This document shows, piece by piece, positions 38,935 through 42,069 of a stretch of 42,069 nucleotides of DNA; the first letter of the stretch is position 1, and each line of letters begins with the position of its first letter. Made by a program: the position numbers and the translations under genes. Where the stretch lies: the IMG/VR virus record IMGVR_UViG_3300009551_000028, positions 1 to 42,069 of that record. One strand, 5' to 3'. The DNA comes from a virus. The notes under the pieces were generated by a model. That model had not been told where the DNA came from, did not search any database, and was given only the letters and a program-made list of their open reading frames with translations.

Positions 38935-38962
38935 TTGCGTTAATTACGCCGTAGCGTAATCT
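38935..38962 (+). promoter_or_regulatory. Family B promoter and operator
   Basis: TTGCGT (38935-38940), 16 bp, TAATCT (38957-38962); operator TTACGC-CGTA-GCGTAA at 38944-38959. The ATG at 38972 follows in CTCGTTATG. The same 26 bases as at 29792. Confidence 0.65.
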
Positions 38963-38971
38963 GAACTCGTT

Positions 38972-39229
38972 ATGCAGAACCAAATCAACAACGCCAGCGC
39001 CGCCCGCGAAGCAGGGCAGATCAACGATTACATCGCGATTAGCAAATACGGATGGGGCCGGGCAGCGACCCAGGAGAAAGCGGTTGCGAAATGCAAGCGG
39101 AACGCGCCACGCGGAAAGCGGTCCGGAGAAATCAAAGTCTATAGCGCACACCCCGATACCGGAATGTATGGAGATGGATCATGGGATTACCCGCAGGGCC
39201 ACGCGCCATCTCTCGTCGCCACCATCTAA
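38972..39229 (+). CDS. Hypothetical small protein (85 aa)
   Basis: Mixed charged protein with Trp/Tyr/Gly-rich end. First gene after the last operator promoter. No family recognised. Followed by a 9-bp hairpin (39247-39269) before the next gene. Confidence 0.6.
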   Translation: MQNQINNASAAREAGQINDYIAISKYGWGRAATQEKAVAKCKRNAPRGKRSGEIKVYSAHPDTGMYGDGSWDYPQGHAPSLVATI

Positions 39230-39246
39230 CGCTTTCCGCATAACAT

Positions 39247-39269
39247 CCCGGGACTGGTCGCCAGCCGGG
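39247..39269 (+). other. Intergenic hairpin
   Basis: CCCGG/CCGGG (39247-39251 with 39265-39269) plus CTGG/CCAG (39254-39257 with 39261-39264) with a TCG loop. No U-tract, so not a clear terminator; may modulate translation of the gene at 39304. Confidence 0.5.
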
Positions 39270-39303
39270 AAGTATGCGCCCACCCACCCGCTGCTCACTT
39301 CCG

Positions 39304-39519
39304 ATGAAAACTGACACCGCTCCCGAACCGCTTTTCAAACAGGGTCAACGCGTCCGCATTAAGCGCGAATGGTGCGACTCGGATTCCGAGGCTCAGATGA
39401 TTTTTGTGTGCCGCGAAGATGAAGAATTGGGGCGCGTGGACATTTCCTTGGAGGGCGACAAGAGCTATATTGTTCCGCGCGAAACCGTGGACGTCAAAAT
39501 GCTGGAGGCCGTGAAATGA
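39304..39519 (+). CDS. Hypothetical small protein (71 aa)
   Basis: ATG 39304 is chosen over 39274 because the earlier codons are Pro/Arg-rich and follow the hairpin directly. Beta-rich with KGQRVRIKREW-type start (FKQGQRVRIKREW), an SH3/KOW-like pattern. ATGA overlap with the next gene. Role unknown. Confidence 0.55.
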   Translation: MKTDTAPEPLFKQGQRVRIKREWCDSDSEAQMIFVCREDEELGRVDISLEGDKSYIVPRETVDVKMLEAVK

Positions 39520-40244
39520 GAATCTTGGTTGCCTGCGAGTGCTCAGGAACGGTGCGCGAGGCTTTCCGCGCCCGGGGCCATGACGCGTGGAGTTGCGACA
39601 TTTTGCCTGCGGTAGACGGTTCACCATTCCACTTACAAGGAGATGTGTTATTTGCTCTGAAAGAAGGAAACGGGTTTTATTTCAAAGCTCTTAAGAAGCA
39701 TACCCGGTGGGATATGATGATCGCACATCCTCCATGCGACTTCCTCACCAATAGCGCCGCATGGGCCTACGCAGACCCAAATTTTGAGAAGTATCCGGGC
39801 GTTGGATACCATCAACAGGTGAAGCGCGGAACGTTGACCGGAGCTTGCCGACGCGACGCTAGAGAAAAAGCTGTGGAGTTTTTCCTATCGCTATGGAATT
39901 GCGGGATTAAACGCGTTTGCTTGGAGAATCCCATCGGTTTCATGAACACACTCCCGGCGATGGGTGGCATTCGTCCGCAGATCATTCAACCCTACGAATT
40001 TGGTGATGATGCCAGCAAGGCAACCTGTCTATGGCTGAAGGGGTTGCCTCCATTGCGTCCCACAAAGCGACTTCCTGGCCGGATCGTAGAATGGAAGGGA
40101 AAGAAAGTGGAGCGGTGGTCGAATCAGACCGATTCCGGGCAGAACAACCTTACGCCATCCGGCAACCGCGCCGGCGTGCGCGCCGTGACTTACCCCGGCA
40201 TTGCCCAAGCCATGGCTGACCAATGGCCTAGCCCCGCCCTATGA
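39516..40244 (+). CDS. C5-cytosine methyltransferase-like protein (242 aa)
   Basis: N-terminal SAM-like start (MRILVACECSGTVREAF), a PPC motif HPPCDFLTNS (Cys74, position of the catalytic Cys), then CLENP near residue 134 in place of the ENV motif. This family is common in phages and is related to cytosine methyltransferases, but its target recognition part is short; activity is not proven. Confidence 0.75.
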   Translation: MRILVACECSGTVREAFRARGHDAWSCDILPAVDGSPFHLQGDVLFALKEGNGFYFKALKKHTRWDMMIAHPPCDFLTNSAAWAYADPNFEKYPGVGYHQQVKRGTLTGACRRDAREKAVEFFLSLWNCGIKRVCLENPIGFMNTLPAMGGIRPQIIQPYEFGDDASKATCLWLKGLPPLRPTKRLPGRIVEWKGKKVERWSNQTDSGQNNLTPSGNRAGVRAVTYPGIAQAMADQWPSPAL

Positions 40245-40546
40245 ACCCGAACCCGAGCCCGACGCCCAATCATACGCCTACGCCATGGAAAGCCGATACC
40301 ACTGCGCCCGCGCAGCCGTTGACCCCTAAAACCAACAGCAAACAATTCAGGGCTGGAGAAACCGGATCGAAAACTGTTTGTGTCCTGGCTTTAGAATACG
40401 CTCTCCTGGAACGCAAAAATACCAAGCTTGTGGCGACACTGGAGCGATTCGTGCGCTACGCTGATGGCCACTCCCTAAACGAAGTCGAGACCGAGATCGC
40501 CACCCAAGCCCGCGCCGCGCTCGCGGACCTGAAGGGAGAGGCATGA
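40241..40546 (+). CDS. Hypothetical protein (101 aa)
   Basis: Pro/Thr-rich start, helical second half (LERKNTKLVATLERFVRYADG). ATGA overlap with both neighbours. No family recognised. Confidence 0.55.
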   Translation: MNPNPSPTPNHTPTPWKADTTAPAQPLTPKTNSKQFRAGETGSKTVCVLALEYALLERKNTKLVATLERFVRYADGHSLNEVETEIATQARAALADLKGEA

Positions 40547-40722
40547 GCACCAAGCAGCGTGTGCGGGCGAAATATCCGCAAGCATACTGCCGAAAACTCG
40601 ACGACGGCTCCGGCTACATCGTCTGGCCACGCCGTGCTCTCGGCTCTCGGGGAACAATGGTGTGCGCAATCGGCATTGGCAAAGCGCAAATGCCGCGTGG
40701 GCTAATGTCAACCTTTCCCTAA
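40543..40722 (+). CDS. Hypothetical small basic protein (59 aa)
   Basis: Basic, with Gly-rich centre (LDDGSGYIVWPRRALG). ATGA overlap with the gene before. No family recognised. Confidence 0.5.
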   Translation: MSTKQRVRAKYPQAYCRKLDDGSGYIVWPRRALGSRGTMVCAIGIGKAQMPRGLMSTFP

Positions 40723-40735
40723 CCAAATTCCAGCC

Positions 40736-41080
40736 ATGACCACACCCACCGACACGCCGCGCACGGATGCGGCTTATCTGGCCAATCTGATGGAGGCTTT
40801 TGACAAACTGAGCAAGCGCCCGGTTCTCGTCGGCATCGCATGCTCCCCGATGCTCAAGGCTCAAATTGATCGCATCATCAAACCGCTTCCCGAGCCTCCG
40901 GCGAACGCTGGCCTTCTGGCGTCATTCTACGGGGTGCCCTTCCTCATCGATTCGCGGATGCAATACACCTTCCAGCCATTTTACGACGCGGACCTGTGGC
41001 GCGCTCGTTGCCGCGAGCAGGCAGAATACGACGCCGCCCGCCGCGCCCTGACCCCTCAACCTCAACCGGAGAAGCTATGA
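40736..41080 (+). CDS. Hypothetical protein with TPRTDA motif (114 aa)
   Basis: The start DTPRTDAAYL is a short motif common to phage accessory proteins. Middle with PVLVGIACSPMLKAQIDRII. ATGA overlap with the next gene. AC-rich leader (AACCAAATTCCAGCC). Role unknown. Confidence 0.55.
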   Translation: MTTPTDTPRTDAAYLANLMEAFDKLSKRPVLVGIACSPMLKAQIDRIIKPLPEPPANAGLLASFYGVPFLIDSRMQYTFQPFYDADLWRARCREQAEYDAARRALTPQPQPEKL

Positions 41081-41382
41081 GCAACGAACCACTCGCCGTA
41101 ATCGCGGGATTTAAAGTCCCTGCATTTGATCCAGGAAAACGAACCGAGGTAACTTTCGCTTGGTGGAGCTGGCATCCTAATTATCCATATTGGTCGGAAT
41201 CCTGTTGGTCAGCCAAAACACAATGCGCTGCTGAGGAGCTGTTGCACCATTTGGGGGACTATTACTTCAATGCACTGGTGCGCCAAGAGGGTAAGAATTT
41301 CACCGTAATCAGGACAGACGGCCCGCGCAGACCGGAGGTGTGGGAGAGTATCGCAAAACAAGAAAGGAATCTAAAGCCATGA
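41077..41382 (+). CDS. Hypothetical aromatic-rich protein (101 aa)
   Basis: A Trp/Tyr/His-rich centre (FAWWSWHPNYPYWSES) is unusual and may bind ligands. ATGA overlaps with both neighbours. No family recognised. Confidence 0.55.
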   Translation: MSNEPLAVIAGFKVPAFDPGKRTEVTFAWWSWHPNYPYWSESCWSAKTQCAAEELLHHLGDYYFNALVRQEGKNFTVIRTDGPRRPEVWESIAKQERNLKP

Positions 41383-42069
41383 CCCCCACCCCTGACCCAG
41401 CGCCGGAGCTACCGTGCCCAAAATGCCACGCGCGCATGCAGCCGCAATTCGTCCACGCCGGGGAGACGCAGCCATCGTTCTGGTATTGCATATCATGTAA
41501 TCATCAGCATTTCCCGGGTGATGAAGCGCCAAATCCCATCGCGGTCCCAGCGCCGGAAGTGAAGGCATGTCACCATCTCAAAACATGGCCCGCGTTTTTC
41601 CGAGCCATTGAAACTGGCTTGAAGCACTTTGAAGCGCGTTTGAACGACCGTGATTTCAAATCCGGCGATGTTCTACATATTCAGGAATGGAACCCCGAGA
41701 CAAAAGAATACACGGGGCGCGAACTCGTGCGCGAAGTTTCCTATGTGCTCTACGGTCCAGCGTTTGGTGTAGAGTCCGGGCACTGCATCATGAGCTTGAT
41801 CCCACTCACCCCCGCGCCGAGCGACTGGATGCGGGAGGCGGCGGAGTCCTTGGCTCAAATGGTCGTGGAATGGGTCCAGGGAGGCATGCGAATGCAAACC
41901 GATTGGCGAAACGGGCTTGCGGATGTGCTTCAACGCAGACTCGCCCGCCACGCGCCCGATGTGGCCAAACTGGAGTCGGAGGTGCAGACGTGGCGAAAGA
42001 ACGCGGCAGACCTTTGGCCGCTTGCGAAAGCGTGGGCCACGCATTGGCAGGGCTCGCCATATTACGGAA
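41379..42069 (+). CDS. DUF3850/ASCH-like protein, 5' part (continues at 1-176)
   Basis: Total 247 residues after joining the window ends. Residues 9-35 have a possible zinc ribbon (CPKC ... CISC). Residues about 65-145 match DUF3850, an ASCH-type RNA/DNA-binding fold: HHLKTWPAFFRAIETG, FEARLNDRDFKSGDV, EWNPETKEYTGRE, then CIMSLIPL. The C-terminal third is helical, Ala/Leu-rich. ATGA overlap with the gene before. Confidence 0.85.
   Translation, partial: MTPTPDPAPELPCPKCHARMQPQFVHAGETQPSFWYCISCNHQHFPGDEAPNPIAVPAPEVKACHHLKTWPAFFRAIETGLKHFEARLNDRDFKSGDVLHIQEWNPETKEYTGRELVREVSYVLYGPAFGVESGHCIMSLIPLTPAPSDWMREAAESLAQMVVEWVQGGMRMQTDWRNGLADVLQRRLARHAPDVAKLESEVQTWRKNAADLWPLAKAWATHWQGSPYYG
41947..42069. 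repeat. Terminal direct repeat, right copy
   Basis: Identical to 1-123; see the left copy. Confidence 0.95.

Noticed and set aside
1-42069. CRISPR arrays, insertion sequences, integrase or attachment sites
   Set aside because: No regularly spaced repeats, transposase or site-specific recombinase motifs, and no tRNA-like att core was seen.

Overview
This window looks like the whole genome of a tailed bacteriophage. The first 123 bases are repeated exactly at the end (1-123 = 41947-42069), and the last gene reads off the right edge and finishes, in frame, at the left edge. The molecule is therefore circular or terminally redundant, with about 41,946 unique bases. Every well-supported gene is on the + strand. 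Genes are tightly tiled, often with ATGA or TGATG stop/start overlaps. The host is unknown. A small lipoprotein and the TTGAC-type -35 boxes fit a diderm bacterium with an ordinary housekeeping sigma factor. Few starts have a good Shine-Dalgarno sequence: many have CCAA-rich leaders and several seem leaderless. The morphogenesis genes (lambda-type GpA terminase and portal, protease fused to an HK97-type capsid protein, tail tube, frameshifted tail chaperone, short tape measure) point to a siphovirus with a tail of roughly 60-65 nm.

Layout: 1-870, end of the accessory region. 1011-3407, gpW-like protein and portal. 3441-7265, a non-structural insertion (glycosyltransferase-like protein, UvrD-type helicase, small membrane protein) containing an RNA-rich island at 4490-5545. 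7296-7470, a probable leader or small RNA. 7511-10697, lipoprotein, protease-capsid fusion and head proteins. 10812-12563, a second non-structural insertion with a glycosyltransferase-methyltransferase fusion. 12553-22590, head-tail connection and tail genes through tape measure, fibre and two collar proteins. 21893-23092, small membrane proteins that may be holins. 23097-29774, recombination and replication (HNH, Rad52-like candidate, DnaQ-like exonuclease, VRR-NUC nuclease, DnaB helicase). 29830-34870, small accessory genes with an HNH homing endonuclease and a probable regulator. 34867-38896, packaging (small terminase, MmcB-like nuclease, DNA methyltransferase, large terminase). 38972-end, small accessory genes plus a C5-methyltransferase-like protein and a DUF3850 protein. 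I found no integrase, tRNA, DNA polymerase or recognisable endolysin.

Two promoter families seem to divide the genome. Family A has TTGACG, usually at the centre of the palindrome CCCGTTGACGGG, then 16-18 bp, then TAGAAG 6-10 bases before an ATG. It precedes the structural genes (gpW-like, portal, lipoprotein/capsid, tail tube, tail fibre, large terminase). Family B carries a 16-bp palindrome, TTACGC-N4-GCGTAA, ending in the -10 box. It occurs seven times, ahead of helicase, recombination and unknown cargo genes. This reads as an early/late split with an unknown dimeric regulator.

The strongest candidate for something undescribed is the RNA island at 4490-5545: two intrinsic terminators 128 bp apart with further hairpins between them, then about 490 bases without a gene that fold into a string of stem-loops, including an 18-bp UUCG-capped helix whose five G-U pairs make sense only for + strand RNA.
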